Assembly: GCA_018659375.1 (NCBI GenBank)
Contig: JABJMO010000031.1
Coordinates: 1 to 39,232 of the forward strand
Origin: Methanobacteriota archaeon
GTDB lineage: Archaea; Thermoplasmatota; Poseidoniia; Poseidoniales; Poseidoniaceae
Direction: 5' to 3'
DNA: 39,232 bases
In this document: piece by piece, positions 9,001 to 17,430 of the stretch
How positions within the stretch are numbered: the first letter of the stretch is position 1
How the letters are laid out: every line of letters starts with the position of its first letter
The notes under the pieces: model-generated
What the model saw: only the letters and a program-made list of their open reading frames with translations
Database searches by the model: none
What the model was told of the DNA's origin: nothing
Translations under genes and position numbers: made by a program

Positions 9001-10899
9001 CTCAACCGTTCTACGCATTACTGTAACTTCAGCTTGTCGAAAACGATAGATGCTCTGCTTCATATCCCCAACAACACATACAGTTGGGTCCCACGGGCCA
9101 TGGTAATCCGACTTTTTATCAAAGTCTCTAGAGCCCCACAGTCTAGCTAATAGCCTGAAATGTGCCGGATTGGTATCTTGATATTCATCAATAATAAAAG
9201 CCAGATATTGTTGTCTGATTGTTTGTAAAATAGTCACTCTACGTTCAAAATCTTCAGCCCATTTTGGATACTTTGGCAGTATTGCCCGTACTCTTGCAAT
9301 GTGGCCGTCTCTCCAAGGCTCATCACCAAGATCGTCAAGTAAGTCAACCATTTCTATTGGATACTCATAACGGATGATGTCGGGGCAACGGGCCAAGAGT
9401 AAATCGGCAGCAAGCCGCTGAATATCATCAAAATCATGAACTCCTTCTTGCATTTTTCGCAGAGTAAGAATCTCTTGACAGCCGCGGTGAACTTTCAGTA
9501 AATCTTTGAGCACCTGTAATTGTAATTCTTTGGATATTCTCAACCTACCTATTGGTGGCGAAGGAGATAATTCAACTCCTAAGTCTGCATAATTAATGGT
9601 GCTATAATCTGGTAAATACGGCAGATCTATTCTAGGGTCGAAGGTGTAGGAACTGCGGCCAAGTATTTTTGCTAATCTCCCATAATTACTGTTGAGTAGA
9701 ACTTTGATTTGATTTGCTAGTGCGGTTGATTGTGCACTAATTGCACTCTTTTGTTTAGCGGATGGCCCAACAACATTTGCTTTGTTGGTATGAATTCCGG
9801 GGTGCCAATTATCTGCATTGGGCAATTTTCCATGCGGGAAGTGTGATGGTTTGTCAGTGTCTAATGAAGAGTTAGAAGTACAACAAACTACCACTAACCA
9901 ACCCCATTGCAGTTTGCCAATATTATCCTCTGGGAAGGCATTTCTAACTAATTCGACTAATTGGTTAAATCTAGTTTTATTTGTTTCAATTTTAGACTCG
10001 CAGTCTAGAACGTAACTACTGTAATGCTCCATGTAAAGATCGATATATTGGTTCAATAATTCCCTAATTTGGTTATTGAAAGGCTCAATAAACTCAGCTG
10101 CAGGCTCTCCAATCATGTCAAGAATTATGTCTGGCTCTAATAATCTTGAATCATCCCACAAAATCCCTTTGTCCTTAGATTTTTCAATAAGAGAGCGCTT
10201 GGTTTCTTCGACAAATAATGAGGTGTTTAGTAAGCCAGACAAAACCGTTTCCGCGTTACTCTGGCCACCTAGCAATATTGCTAAATTATTCCTTGATTCA
10301 ACAAAACCGTAAGGGTCACCTCGAACTCCCGCTTCTTCTGCATCAATATTTGTTCTGATACGCCAAGCAGAGTTTATGGTTTCCGAAATTAGCATTGGAG
10401 AGCGTACTTCTGAGATTTGCTGACCGGCTGGTTGAGCGGATAGAATATCGAGATATGGAGTAACTAGTTTGGCGAGAAATGCATCAATTGTTGATATTGG
10501 CGCGTCTTCAAGACTGGTAAGTAGCATTTCAACGTCGCCAGAATTAATCGAATGTAGGTTGACATCAGTCTTACTTAGCCTACTTCTAATTCGGCTTCGT
10601 AATTCTGCAGCGGCTTTTCGAGTGAAAGTAATCGCCACAACTTCACTGGGCAAGAGACCTTTCCACTCAACAAGACCGGTTCTTTCTCGTGCCGGTGCTC
10701 TTAGCGAGCCGTGACCTTGTAAAGGCGTTCTTGGCCCGTTTGGCAGTAATTCTTTGGCCCTTTGATACTGGGCGAGTAGATGTTGAACATATCGTTCAGC
10801 CATTACGGTGGTTTTTCCAGTCCCCGCACCAGCATCAATAGCAATATGTTTGTCTAAATCTAAGCCCATCAGTTGACTGTTATTGAAGGGAAAACTCAT
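6067..10899 (-). CDS. addA: AddA-type UvrD-family helicase with C-terminal PD-(D/E)XK nuclease
   Basis: A 1610-residue superfamily 1 helicase-nuclease. Walker A G-A-G-T-G-K-T-T is at 24-31. VAITFTRKAAAEL (motif Ia), IIDEYQDTNP (Walker B/motif II), VVGDMKQSIYRFRQA (motif III), MTVHGAKGLESKVI (motif V) and ALTRVENHLIVVG (motif VI) follow in order. Near the C-terminus R-A-D-L-V and V-V-D-M-K-T (D1474, K1476) form the nuclease site. With AddB it should resect double-strand ends for recombination repair. An ATG at 10929 is in frame, but the ATG at 10899 overlaps the addB stop as ATGA and has GGAGG nine bases upstream, so it is chosen. It is longer than the roughly 1230 residues of Bacillus AddA, with large insertions between helicase motifs. 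RecB is the alternative, but the partner resembles AddB, not RecC. Confidence 0.85.
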   Translation of the reverse strand: MSFPFNNSQLMGLDLDKHIAIDAGAGTGKTTVMAERYVQHLLAQYQRAKELLPNGPRTPLQGHGSLRAPARERTGLVEWKGLLPSEVVAITFTRKAAAELRSRIRSRLSKTDVNLHSINSGDVEMLLTSLEDAPISTIDAFLAKLVTPYLDILSAQPAGQQISEVRSPMLISETINSAWRIRTNIDAEEAGVRGDPYGFVESRNNLAILLGGQSNAETVLSGLLNTSLFVEETKRSLIEKSKDKGILWDDSRLLEPDIILDMIGEPAAEFIEPFNNQIRELLNQYIDLYMEHYSSYVLDCESKIETNKTRFNQLVELVRNAFPEDNIGKLQWGWLVVVCCTSNSSLDTDKPSHFPHGKLPNADNWHPGIHTNKANVVGPSAKQKSAISAQSTALANQIKVLLNSNYGRLAKILGRSSYTFDPRIDLPYLPDYSTINYADLGVELSPSPPIGRLRISKELQLQVLKDLLKVHRGCQEILTLRKMQEGVHDFDDIQRLAADLLLARCPDIIRYEYPIEMVDLLDDLGDEPWRDGHIARVRAILPKYPKWAEDFERRVTILQTIRQQYLAFIIDEYQDTNPAHFRLLARLWGSRDFDKKSDYHGPWDPTVCVVGDMKQSIYRFRQAEVTVMRRTVEYIKQMNAIEFANTKFEFRDTSKARDPRPILGQDAFKSGLGLKDLPKGSRKWRHLEIYADDNGQIISEDRKESRRLGHIDLTSNHRTAHDLLRTLNQMFTDVFDQRHQSLPGDWHAEAQSLIANKKDTPNGKLEWLMPMKLDNSSSQPNNKLFSDPNPKAIHLEHEMIALRLQNLIQGKACKLWNSAKREYTILEKPADLVEPNDVTILVHTRKHIADLIQRLQSRGIPVVSDRQGRLLGQPIVKNLMSALDLIAHPQSKYAAASLAKTPIMGFTDKEIHRFFSTRLESNNWWYDMADWTDNKPTTNLLKHCGGQLIGTNVHQILNEILDNSDLLYAYPDDSSRQNAELWCGLVHDIGKECGNNPAEIYAQMNILDSLGRKGPQATTIPSSGAVKIMTVHGAKGLESKVIVVSGIFQAGQYDSSITAKDNVLVTPEIISGRINPWSSIDRPEDGLWQFAKSIDGAQSQAERRREFYVALTRVENHLIVVGNSTNSGALCESTGMLELTSKPSEKTMGHMWMEGLRYLAYSNEIIDSPWLNEGDIIGQPLANYGKKQLMIDPFSLYFNAQLGSDNISSIAIFDSPNCFVDDKPIDAVTRWNMMENIIDGGKTSLSKPYKVNSVNHILRLGANTLDTSVKCRHNHWPNNLAEWNNNRLSQLLERPKPKPAKASNYPSPVEFGLMMHRLVEISLDNPSKYNSPPVLPLPSSWLNKPDNKLTDLASVELVMSEFGINKGDSSPAKLFNYTRKRMHQIAQLIDCGLTGIYAAGGSKHMRTAEGLRTELPFLYNHEAKLNDSSRKVLRDCEIHNSTIVRNVNILFEGRADLVMAYSDETGRGYLQVVDMKTTGCLFGFNHENPSQGTALQQFSGDLHGLYPSTESEKEILQKYQYQLTLYSTALEAIEAEKPAVERRIILPPALLIAASGRAIEMTQKEYERCKSELAEQLSWIAELSAQPSDTTDPSRMSFQHAMSCWNSEMQ

Positions 10900-13800
10900 G
10901 ACTCCGCCTCCAAAGAAGAAGTTGGGCACATTCTGCGGACTTTACAATAATTGCAATTGTTACTGACCGTTGGATTGGCCTCGCCAGAGTTAGCACTATT
11001 TATTACTCGGATTGCTGTTGTTAATCTTTCATCCAACCAAGCTCTAAAGCCATTGCTTTCACTTGGTGACTGTTCCTGTTTATCGCGATAAGTCTTGGTG
11101 GTGTAAGTTGTGATATTGCCAATGCTTTGTTCATCGACTAAATCAATAAAATCCCGATCTAATTCAACATAATACTGAGTATCTTCGCCAACCTCGGTAA
11201 TACCTACGCCAATAACTTGATCTTTTGGATAGGCAGCCTCCCAAGCCTTAGCGTACAGAGCCAGTTGTAATTCATCAAAGATAGCCCGTCTATGCCTGTC
11301 TCCACGGTCTTTTAATTTCGGACCATTTACTGTTTTCATATCTCTAATTAAGATTAATCGCCCTTCGCCTGGCCTATCTGGGAGATATAACTCATCGACT
11401 CTATCAACTCGCCCAGATAGCGTAAAACTTTGACTTTGCCCAGAATCCGTTTGGCCTTCAACGGTTAATTGGTGGCCTTTATCGGTACCAATTCGCCATT
11501 CACAAACCAACGCAGCCGACTGTTTTAATGCCAGACTGGCTTGAAGATAATTGTGAACTTTACCACCAGGTTCAAGTTCTATTTCGCCGTCAATACACTG
11601 CTGTAGTTGTTCTGGGCCTACCCCGATTAATTCCCTACAACGATGTACTGAAACTGCATTTTTCCTATTAATCCAAGGGCTTTCTGTCTTAAGATATTCA
11701 AGTGCCGTCTTCCAAAGAGACTGTTCATCACCTAAATTTGATAAGTATAATGGCCTGGAATTATCTAGCGGTTGTTCAAGAATAGGCGTCCCGGTTTTAG
11801 ATAATATCTCTGCTTCAATATCATGCATCAACAATCCTCGTGTTCTGTTGTCGATATCCTCGTCTTGAGTCTCGACTGTTGATAATTTCAAGAAATCAAC
11901 CAACCAGGCTTGTCTTGGACACTTCAACCAAGATTGTAATCGGTATGGTGACCAGCGTTTTGGAGCTATTACTTCCCCAGTATGACCCATAACAGATTGT
12001 ATTGTCCCACCTAAATCGTGTTGCATTGGCAAAGGGCGAGGGTCGATGGCTGGGCTAGTGATATTGCCATTGATTCGCACCCCTAAATTTGGCCATGTAG
12101 AAATCCCTCTAGTATCAGATTCTGCAGATTTGTGACCTGGTTGGAGGTTTAATTTACTGTAAGAAATCATTCCATTTCTAGAATTCCAAGGCAGCGCTTC
12201 GCCTTTCTCAACGCTTTTTATTGTCGCTTGATTGTTATGTCTTTCAGTATTGATTGGCAATTCCATGGCCATAGCTACAGAATTTTTGCTATTGGGTAGT
12301 TTTTCGGGGATTATACCGGCTCTAAGTGATAGCCCAGAGCGTTGTCTAATATCCCTTCCCCGGGTACCTGATTTTGTGCCATATTGAACTCCTTCCAATA
12401 TTTCGGTCGAAAATAACCGTAATTTTAATGATTTTTTGCCTTTGATTTCAATCAAATCCCATGTTCGTTGATTGTTATCAGGAGAGTATGACGACTGTTC
12501 AATAAATTTTGGCGGTTGAGCAAATATTTTCTTATCCGTTGAAATATCTCCTAGCCATTCAGCAAGCGGTGGGCTTGGAGTTGCGGCTTCATCTAATGAA
12601 GTATCAATAACAATCATGCTCTCACAGGAATTGAGTAAATGTCGCAATTGATGGCGCGCCTGTCGTATTTTGATGTCTGAATTACTTAGACCAAGTTTGA
12701 CCTTTGTCAATTGATCTAGCCATGGTACGCTATTTGGTTTCATTGACCAAGAATCTGAGTCTAAGCCTGCTAATATCATAATATCTGCAGTTTGACCAAA
12801 CGCATCGCTTGGAGCCATTATCTTGACATTATCACATTCAATTCTCAGTTTTGTATTCTGTTCTTTGCTGATAATCATATCGATTATATCAATAAAATTT
12901 AGCTCTTTACTTGTTCGACTTTGGAGTTCAAAACATGTTGCTGTCAACGTGTTTACTGCAGTTATACATCGGTTGAATTCTTTGTCGTCTAACATTAAGT
13001 TTTCCCAATTAATACATTTGATTAGGGATTCGAGCATTGCTAATCCTGTCTCAGGTTTAGATATCAAAGGTAAATTTTGCCCAGAATGACAACCAATCAA
13101 ATTTTCGGTAAGTATCTCTTTATCAATTAGTGGATTGCACAGTCTAATTACGTTGGCTAGCCACCATTGTGTCTCTTCTTGTTTTACCGACGCTTGGTCA
13201 TCAAAATCACCTAATTGATGCATTTTATTCGCTAATGTTTGTAGCCACCTTTCTCCTGCACCAGGCCCTCCAAGAACGTGAAAACTACGGGAGATTTTCT
13301 CTAGGATGTCTATGTGTGGGCGGGGTTTGATTAGTGGGTTTTCAGGATGGTCAATTTCATCCCCAAACTGAATGGTTAAATTAGCGCTATTTGCCAAGCG
13401 GCGTATTCGCTCAAATGACCACGCTTCTAAACCGGTGCACAGAGACAAATGATAGACTAGTTCTTGAATTAATGGAACCTCTCCAATTACCGATTCTACT
13501 GGATTGCCTAGAATCCCTTTCGCTCTGAGTCGTTCCTCCCAATTATTTCGTCTGGCTTCTATTGCTGCATCAACGATTATTATCTTTTGATCTTGGATAA
13601 GACTAATGTCGTCTAGCAAATTAAATGTGGCATCCACTATATGTTCTGCCCTCTCAACCATAATACGGTGATAATTGGGTAGTCTGGATTTGCCTACTGC
13701 TGAGAGCCAAGAAGCTTCATGAGACTCTTCTGACAATTCGTGTTGGGGAACCCAGTTCGGAATTTCTGATTGCTTGCACCAGGCTATATCTTTCAAATAA

Positions 13801-14531
13801 GCCCCCCCGTAGCCTAATCTGAAGCGGCCTGGATTCGATAATTGGTGAACTGGTATTTTTTCTGCTAAGCAATTGAATATTTCTCGCTCAATGGCGGCAA
13901 ATTCTGGTGGTTGATTCAATAATAAAATCCCGTCTACGCCACTAAGAGTAAACGGTAAAGAATTACTTTCTTGGCTAAGCAGTACTTGATGTAGTCTAAT
14001 ATTCATTAAATCTGGATGAATTCCTGCACATTCATCTTCGATACGGTGAAGCACTTTCCGAAACTCTTCCACACCAGGGTCAGTATCCCAAATAGGAAGT
14101 TTTGGCAAGCAAGTAAGCTCTTTATGCAACATCTGAAGTCTTTGGGTTTTCGTTAAACTCCACCGATTTTCCTGCCTATGAATGAATGGGAATCTGCCTC
14201 TTTTCGCTCGAATTATACATTCATGATGCACGAGGCCTAGCAATATACTATCATCATCCAAAACCTTTGGTTGGCGATAGTCGGTTAGCAAAGCTCTAAC
14301 AAGACGTTTGATGGTTAGGTGCTTAGATGAATCTACTGAGGGTTTCTTTGATGAGATTTGTGAGAGGTAGTCTTGTCGGGCTGATTCACTGGGATAGATG
14401 ATTACGACATTGTTGGCTTTGTCGTCAATTATGGCCTTATCTAACCAATCGGGTATTAATTTGCCACTAGGAGTAGATTCAATAGTGACCCCTTTAGTAA
14501 AATCCACTTCACCACACCCCGTACACTTCAT
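10896..14531 (-). CDS. addB: AddB-type nuclease subunit with iron-sulfur cysteines
   Basis: A 1211-residue protein. The N-terminal two thirds look like a decayed UvrD-like helicase (for example VVIIYPSESARQDYL) without a clear Walker A. The C-terminal nuclease has C871 in K-C-P-R-Q-A-W, GRVDRVDE, I-R-D-M-K-T (D1064, K1066), then DELQLALYAKAW. The end carries C1193-x2-C1196-x5-C1202. One upstream cysteine plus C-x2-C-x5-C is the iron-sulfur cluster pattern of Bacillus AddB. Gene order addB-addA with a 4-base overlap matches bacterial operons. The longest frame begins at a TTG at 14534. The ATG at 14531 is used here, but a GTG at 14507 directly after GGTGTGGTGAA is a serious alternative. Confidence 0.8.
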   Translation of the reverse strand: MKCTGCGEVDFTKGVTIESTPSGKLIPDWLDKAIIDDKANNVVIIYPSESARQDYLSQISSKKPSVDSSKHLTIKRLVRALLTDYRQPKVLDDDSILLGLVHHECIIRAKRGRFPFIHRQENRWSLTKTQRLQMLHKELTCLPKLPIWDTDPGVEEFRKVLHRIEDECAGIHPDLMNIRLHQVLLSQESNSLPFTLSGVDGILLLNQPPEFAAIEREIFNCLAEKIPVHQLSNPGRFRLGYGGAYLKDIAWCKQSEIPNWVPQHELSEESHEASWLSAVGKSRLPNYHRIMVERAEHIVDATFNLLDDISLIQDQKIIIVDAAIEARRNNWEERLRAKGILGNPVESVIGEVPLIQELVYHLSLCTGLEAWSFERIRRLANSANLTIQFGDEIDHPENPLIKPRPHIDILEKISRSFHVLGGPGAGERWLQTLANKMHQLGDFDDQASVKQEETQWWLANVIRLCNPLIDKEILTENLIGCHSGQNLPLISKPETGLAMLESLIKCINWENLMLDDKEFNRCITAVNTLTATCFELQSRTSKELNFIDIIDMIISKEQNTKLRIECDNVKIMAPSDAFGQTADIMILAGLDSDSWSMKPNSVPWLDQLTKVKLGLSNSDIKIRQARHQLRHLLNSCESMIVIDTSLDEAATPSPPLAEWLGDISTDKKIFAQPPKFIEQSSYSPDNNQRTWDLIEIKGKKSLKLRLFSTEILEGVQYGTKSGTRGRDIRQRSGLSLRAGIIPEKLPNSKNSVAMAMELPINTERHNNQATIKSVEKGEALPWNSRNGMISYSKLNLQPGHKSAESDTRGISTWPNLGVRINGNITSPAIDPRPLPMQHDLGGTIQSVMGHTGEVIAPKRWSPYRLQSWLKCPRQAWLVDFLKLSTVETQDEDIDNRTRGLLMHDIEAEILSKTGTPILEQPLDNSRPLYLSNLGDEQSLWKTALEYLKTESPWINRKNAVSVHRCRELIGVGPEQLQQCIDGEIELEPGGKVHNYLQASLALKQSAALVCEWRIGTDKGHQLTVEGQTDSGQSQSFTLSGRVDRVDELYLPDRPGEGRLILIRDMKTVNGPKLKDRGDRHRRAIFDELQLALYAKAWEAAYPKDQVIGVGITEVGEDTQYYVELDRDFIDLVDEQSIGNITTYTTKTYRDKQEQSPSESNGFRAWLDERLTTAIRVINSANSGEANPTVSNNCNYCKVRRMCPTSSLEAES

Positions 14532-14642
14532 CAAACTGGCGGCAGTTATTGAAGACTACCGCCGTTTTACCAAATAAATACCATATTTAGAGCAGAGTCA
14601 AATTACAGATGAGTTCAAGTTCACCCTTGACTTAGGGGTGAC

Positions 14643-15536
14643 ATGCGAAAGGTTCTGGCTTTTTCCTTAGTATTCTTTTTTGTTGTGATGTCCGCGTCAA
14701 CCTCGGTTGCAAAGCCTGCTGTTGAAACCAGTAATGGTCCGGTTTTTGGCGGCCAACATACCGACATCAATAACCAGTCAAATCAGACTGCTGAAATTAG
14801 TGTCTTGCCGGCTGTCGCAGAGGACTTTACCGCTACTTGGTGCACTAATTGTGTCAAAGTTGAGCACGCTCTTGATGAACTTGAAGTTGAAGGGTTATTA
14901 CAGAAATATGAATTTCATGTAAATCCTGATTTAGATGAATCTGGTTTTGGATCTGTAGACGTCACCCAACATCTTGATGCGCGGTATGGTGCTGAAAGCC
15001 CCCCTCTAGTTGCCATTAATGGAACCATCAAGAAACACGGTAGCCTTCCAGAGTCTGATAGTTTGGTAAATGACTACCGAAACATGATGGCAAGCCCGTT
15101 GAATTTAGGCGATGCATACTCATCATTTATGTGGACCCCATCAACAGATAATATGGGGATTATAAATTGGAATCTAGATGCTGATTTATCTGCTTATCCA
15201 AGCGCAACATTGAGTGTCAATGCTTGGATAGTTGAACAATCTGCTGACTTTGATGGCGGGAGTAATGGGCAAGGGACTTATTTTGATTTAGTACGGCAAA
15301 TTACTGACTTGGGAAGCAGTCCTCAAGGAACAGCAAATATTACCATTCCAACTGCTCATGATGGTGATGATTTAGAAGTTCATTTAGTTTACATGCTCAA
15401 CATGCCACTCGCTGAAGATTCTGTACCAGGAGAGGGTATTGAAGACGATACTGAGTCGAAATCTGTACCAGGTTTTGGAGTCATGATTACATTAGTTGCA
15501 GGGTTTTCTGCCGCCTTAGTTGCTAGAAGGACATAA
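14643..15536 (+). CDS. Secreted thioredoxin-fold protein with PGF-CTERM anchor
   Basis: A 297-residue exported protein. It has a signal peptide at residues 1-23 and a thioredoxin-like active site W-C-T-N-C with C67 and C70. A middle beta-rich domain rich in Asp and Asn follows, then a C-terminal tail with P-G-F-G at 276-279, a hydrophobic helix, and terminal A-R-R-T. The tail has the form of a PGF-CTERM signal, which archaeosortase A processes for lipid anchoring. It is probably a cell-surface disulfide or redox protein, although the second half is not a known redox domain. The start has an AGGGGTGAC ribosome binding site. The 111-base upstream gap, shared with addB, contains an AT-rich patch (AAATAAATACCATATTTA, about 14571-14588) that could serve as promoter in either direction. 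Confidence 0.8.
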   Translation: MRKVLAFSLVFFFVVMSASTSVAKPAVETSNGPVFGGQHTDINNQSNQTAEISVLPAVAEDFTATWCTNCVKVEHALDELEVEGLLQKYEFHVNPDLDESGFGSVDVTQHLDARYGAESPPLVAINGTIKKHGSLPESDSLVNDYRNMMASPLNLGDAYSSFMWTPSTDNMGIINWNLDADLSAYPSATLSVNAWIVEQSADFDGGSNGQGTYFDLVRQITDLGSSPQGTANITIPTAHDGDDLEVHLVYMLNMPLAEDSVPGEGIEDDTESKSVPGFGVMITLVAGFSAALVARRT

Positions 15537-15540
15537 GTGT

Positions 15541-16587
15541 TCAAGCACTAATAGTCCTAAACACTTCAATTGCTTGGTCAATATCTTCATCCGTCACGTG
15601 GAGATGCGTCACTGCTCTTACTGCAGTTGGCCCGACATCCAGTACATCTATTGCGTGACTAGATAGTTGCGCCATTAATTCCTTAGCCCCCATTTTACTA
15701 TCGATGTAAACCATATTGGTTTCAACTGAATTTAAATCCACAGAATATTCATCCATCTCATTTAGTGCAGTTGCCAGTCGCTTAGCTCTTGAATGGTCTT
15801 CAGATAGGCGTTGGATATTATTGTCTAGTGCGTACATTCCAGCAGCGGCTAGAATACCAGATTGCCTCATGCCGCCACCAAACATCTTTCTCCATCGACT
15901 CGCTTTAGCGATGAATTCTGCTGAACCGACAAGTAAACTACCTACCGGGGCCCCTAAGCCTTTTGATAAACAAATCGATACCGAATCAAATTCTTTCAGC
16001 ATCCGGCTAACTGGGGTATTGGTCTTAATTGAGGCATTGAAAATTCTCGCCCCATCCATGTGAACTCGGCAACCATGCTCATGTGCGGTCTTGGCTACAG
16101 CATCGAGATTTTCTTGAGCGTAACATGTCCCACCGCCACGATTTGCAGTATTTTCAACGCATACCAAAGTGCCGTCTGGATAGTGCCCTAAACTGCCTTC
16201 AGCCTTTCTAATCGCTTTGCTTAATAATTCAGGAGTTAGTTGCCCTTTATTGCCATCGACAAGCGCGACTGAGACCCCCGACATTACTGCGTAACCACCG
16301 CCTTCATACTGGTAAATATGGCTGGTCCTTTCCATTACTATTTCATCCCCAGGAGAAGTATGTGCCCTAATTGCTACGGCATTGGACATGGTTCCTGAAG
16401 GAACAAATAATGCAGAATCCATTCCACATATTTCGGCAATTCTGGCTTCAAGTGCTTTGACTGTTGGATCGTCTTGCAATACATCATCACCGACTTTGGC
16501 TGCCATCATAGCCTCTAACATCGCCTTTGTTGGCTGTGTCACCGTATCACTTCTCATGTCAATTCGGTTAGAATTGTACTCGCGCAT
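15541..16587 (-). CDS. ltaE: Low-specificity L-threonine aldolase
   Basis: A 348-residue PLP enzyme that splits threonine or allo-threonine into glycine and acetaldehyde. The opening R-S-D-T-V-T-Q-P-T-K and G-D-D-V-L-Q-D-D-P-T are family signatures. H90 is the expected ring-stacking histidine, D178 (HMDGAR) the PLP N1 contact, and K209 in C-L-S-K-G-L-G-A-P-V-G-S the Schiff-base lysine. The ATG at 16587 follows GGTGGG. It is the last gene of the long minus-strand run from mcm and is convergent with the thioredoxin-fold gene, leaving only four bases between the stops. Confidence 0.92.
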   Translation of the reverse strand: MREYNSNRIDMRSDTVTQPTKAMLEAMMAAKVGDDVLQDDPTVKALEARIAEICGMDSALFVPSGTMSNAVAIRAHTSPGDEIVMERTSHIYQYEGGGYAVMSGVSVALVDGNKGQLTPELLSKAIRKAEGSLGHYPDGTLVCVENTANRGGGTCYAQENLDAVAKTAHEHGCRVHMDGARIFNASIKTNTPVSRMLKEFDSVSICLSKGLGAPVGSLLVGSAEFIAKASRWRKMFGGGMRQSGILAAAGMYALDNNIQRLSEDHSRAKRLATALNEMDEYSVDLNSVETNMVYIDSKMGAKELMAQLSSHAIDVLDVGPTAVRAVTHLHVTDEDIDQAIEVFRTISA

Positions 16588-16628
16588 GAGCCCACCAAGT
16601 TGCCATCATTGATGAATTAGGCGGAAAA

Positions 16629-17042
16629 TCATAGTAGTTTTAGATGACCAGTTAATTGTTCGAGTTCTTCATCTTGAGCAGGGCCAAAAGCAATCACTGT
16701 TAATGACCCACTAGGAATCTGTGTCTTCCCCGCATCGTTAACTCTAACTGTTTGAATTCCAAGTGCTATAGCATGTTTTTCTAATTCCAATAATTCATCT
16801 TGGGTAGTTTTTAAGCAGACTTTTTTTTGTCCTGATTTCAACCATGCATCGAGTAAATTGGGCTCATTTGCGCCCATTTTTAGTGTCGCAGACACCGATG
16901 CGTGACCTGATTGGGCGGCAATTTTACCTTTGCCCATCTTGAGGTCATGATTAATCACCAATACCAACTTAAACGATCCATTTGGTACAGAATCTGAACT
17001 TTTTGGTGCTGTTAGTTGATGAATAAATGAACGTAAACCCAT
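16629..17042 (-). CDS. Type 2 peptidyl-tRNA hydrolase paralogue with N-terminal extension
   Basis: A 137-residue Pth2-fold protein. After an extension of about 22 residues come KLVLVINHDLKMGKGKIAAQ and S-G-H-A-S-V. The C-terminal signature D-A-G-K-T-Q-I-P-S-G-S-L-T-V-I-A-F-G-P follows. All usual Pth2 positions (GK-AAQ, SGHA, DAG-T) are present, so it may still recycle peptidyl-tRNA. A GTG at 17051 is in frame, but the ATG at 17042 follows GGTAGGTGA, so the shorter form is preferred. It lies directly after a second pth2 gene. The two copies share the fold but are clearly diverged, which suggests an old duplication and possibly separate substrates. Confidence 0.85.
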   Translation of the reverse strand: MGLRSFIHQLTAPKSSDSVPNGSFKLVLVINHDLKMGKGKIAAQSGHASVSATLKMGANEPNLLDAWLKSGQKKVCLKTTQDELLELEKHAIALGIQTVRVNDAGKTQIPSGSLTVIAFGPAQDEELEQLTGHLKLL

Positions 17043-17055
17043 AATTTTCACCTAC

Positions 17056-17430
17056 CTAATATGGCTTTAATTCGCCAACGAGTAAATCAATGATTCTTCT
17101 GGGCGCAGGGCCAATACCAAGCACTGTAATAGTGCCCGGAGGGATTTCGGTATGCCCAGCATCTTTCACTAAATTAGTGATAATCCCGGCTGATTTTGCC
17201 TGCTCCATCAAAATTCGTAGTGATTCTTCATCTTTTACCGCTAAGCAAATTTTTCTTGCTCCGCCATTGGTCCAACGTTCCAATATTCTTGCCTCACTTT
17301 TCTTGGCTTGTAGTGAGCACGATACTGCAGCATGCGAGCATTGAACTGCGAGCTTCCCCGGCGATAATTTGAGGTCTTTTCTAACAACCAATGCCATGGA
17401 AGGCCCATCATGATCCGATAACATATCCAT
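17056..17430 (-). CDS. pth2: Peptidyl-tRNA hydrolase, type 2 (archaeal)
   Basis: A 124-residue enzyme that releases stalled peptides from tRNA. It has the canonical V-V-R-K-D-L-K-L-S-P-G-K-L-A-V-Q-C-S-H-A-A-V at the start and D-A-G-H-T-E-I-P-P-G-T-I-T-V-L-G-I-G-P near the end, at the usual family length. The gene overlaps the end of the ECF S component gene by 23 bases if the first ATG (17430) is used. In-frame ATGs at 17424 and 17397 are alternatives, and the last would start right before the conserved ALVVRKDL. It is followed by the paralogue seven to fourteen bases later, depending on that gene's start. Confidence 0.9.
   Translation of the reverse strand: MDMLSDHDGPSMALVVRKDLKLSPGKLAVQCSHAAVSCSLQAKKSEARILERWTNGGARKICLAVKDEESLRILMEQAKSAGIITNLVKDAGHTEIPPGTITVLGIGPAPRRIIDLLVGELKPY

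Noticed and set aside
14505-14531. M-K-C-T-G-C-G-E at the AddB N-terminus as a zinc-binding motif
   Set aside because: Only one C-x2-C pair is seen and no second pair follows. The segment overlaps a strong ribosome-binding-like sequence (GGTGTGGTGAA) and may not be translated.
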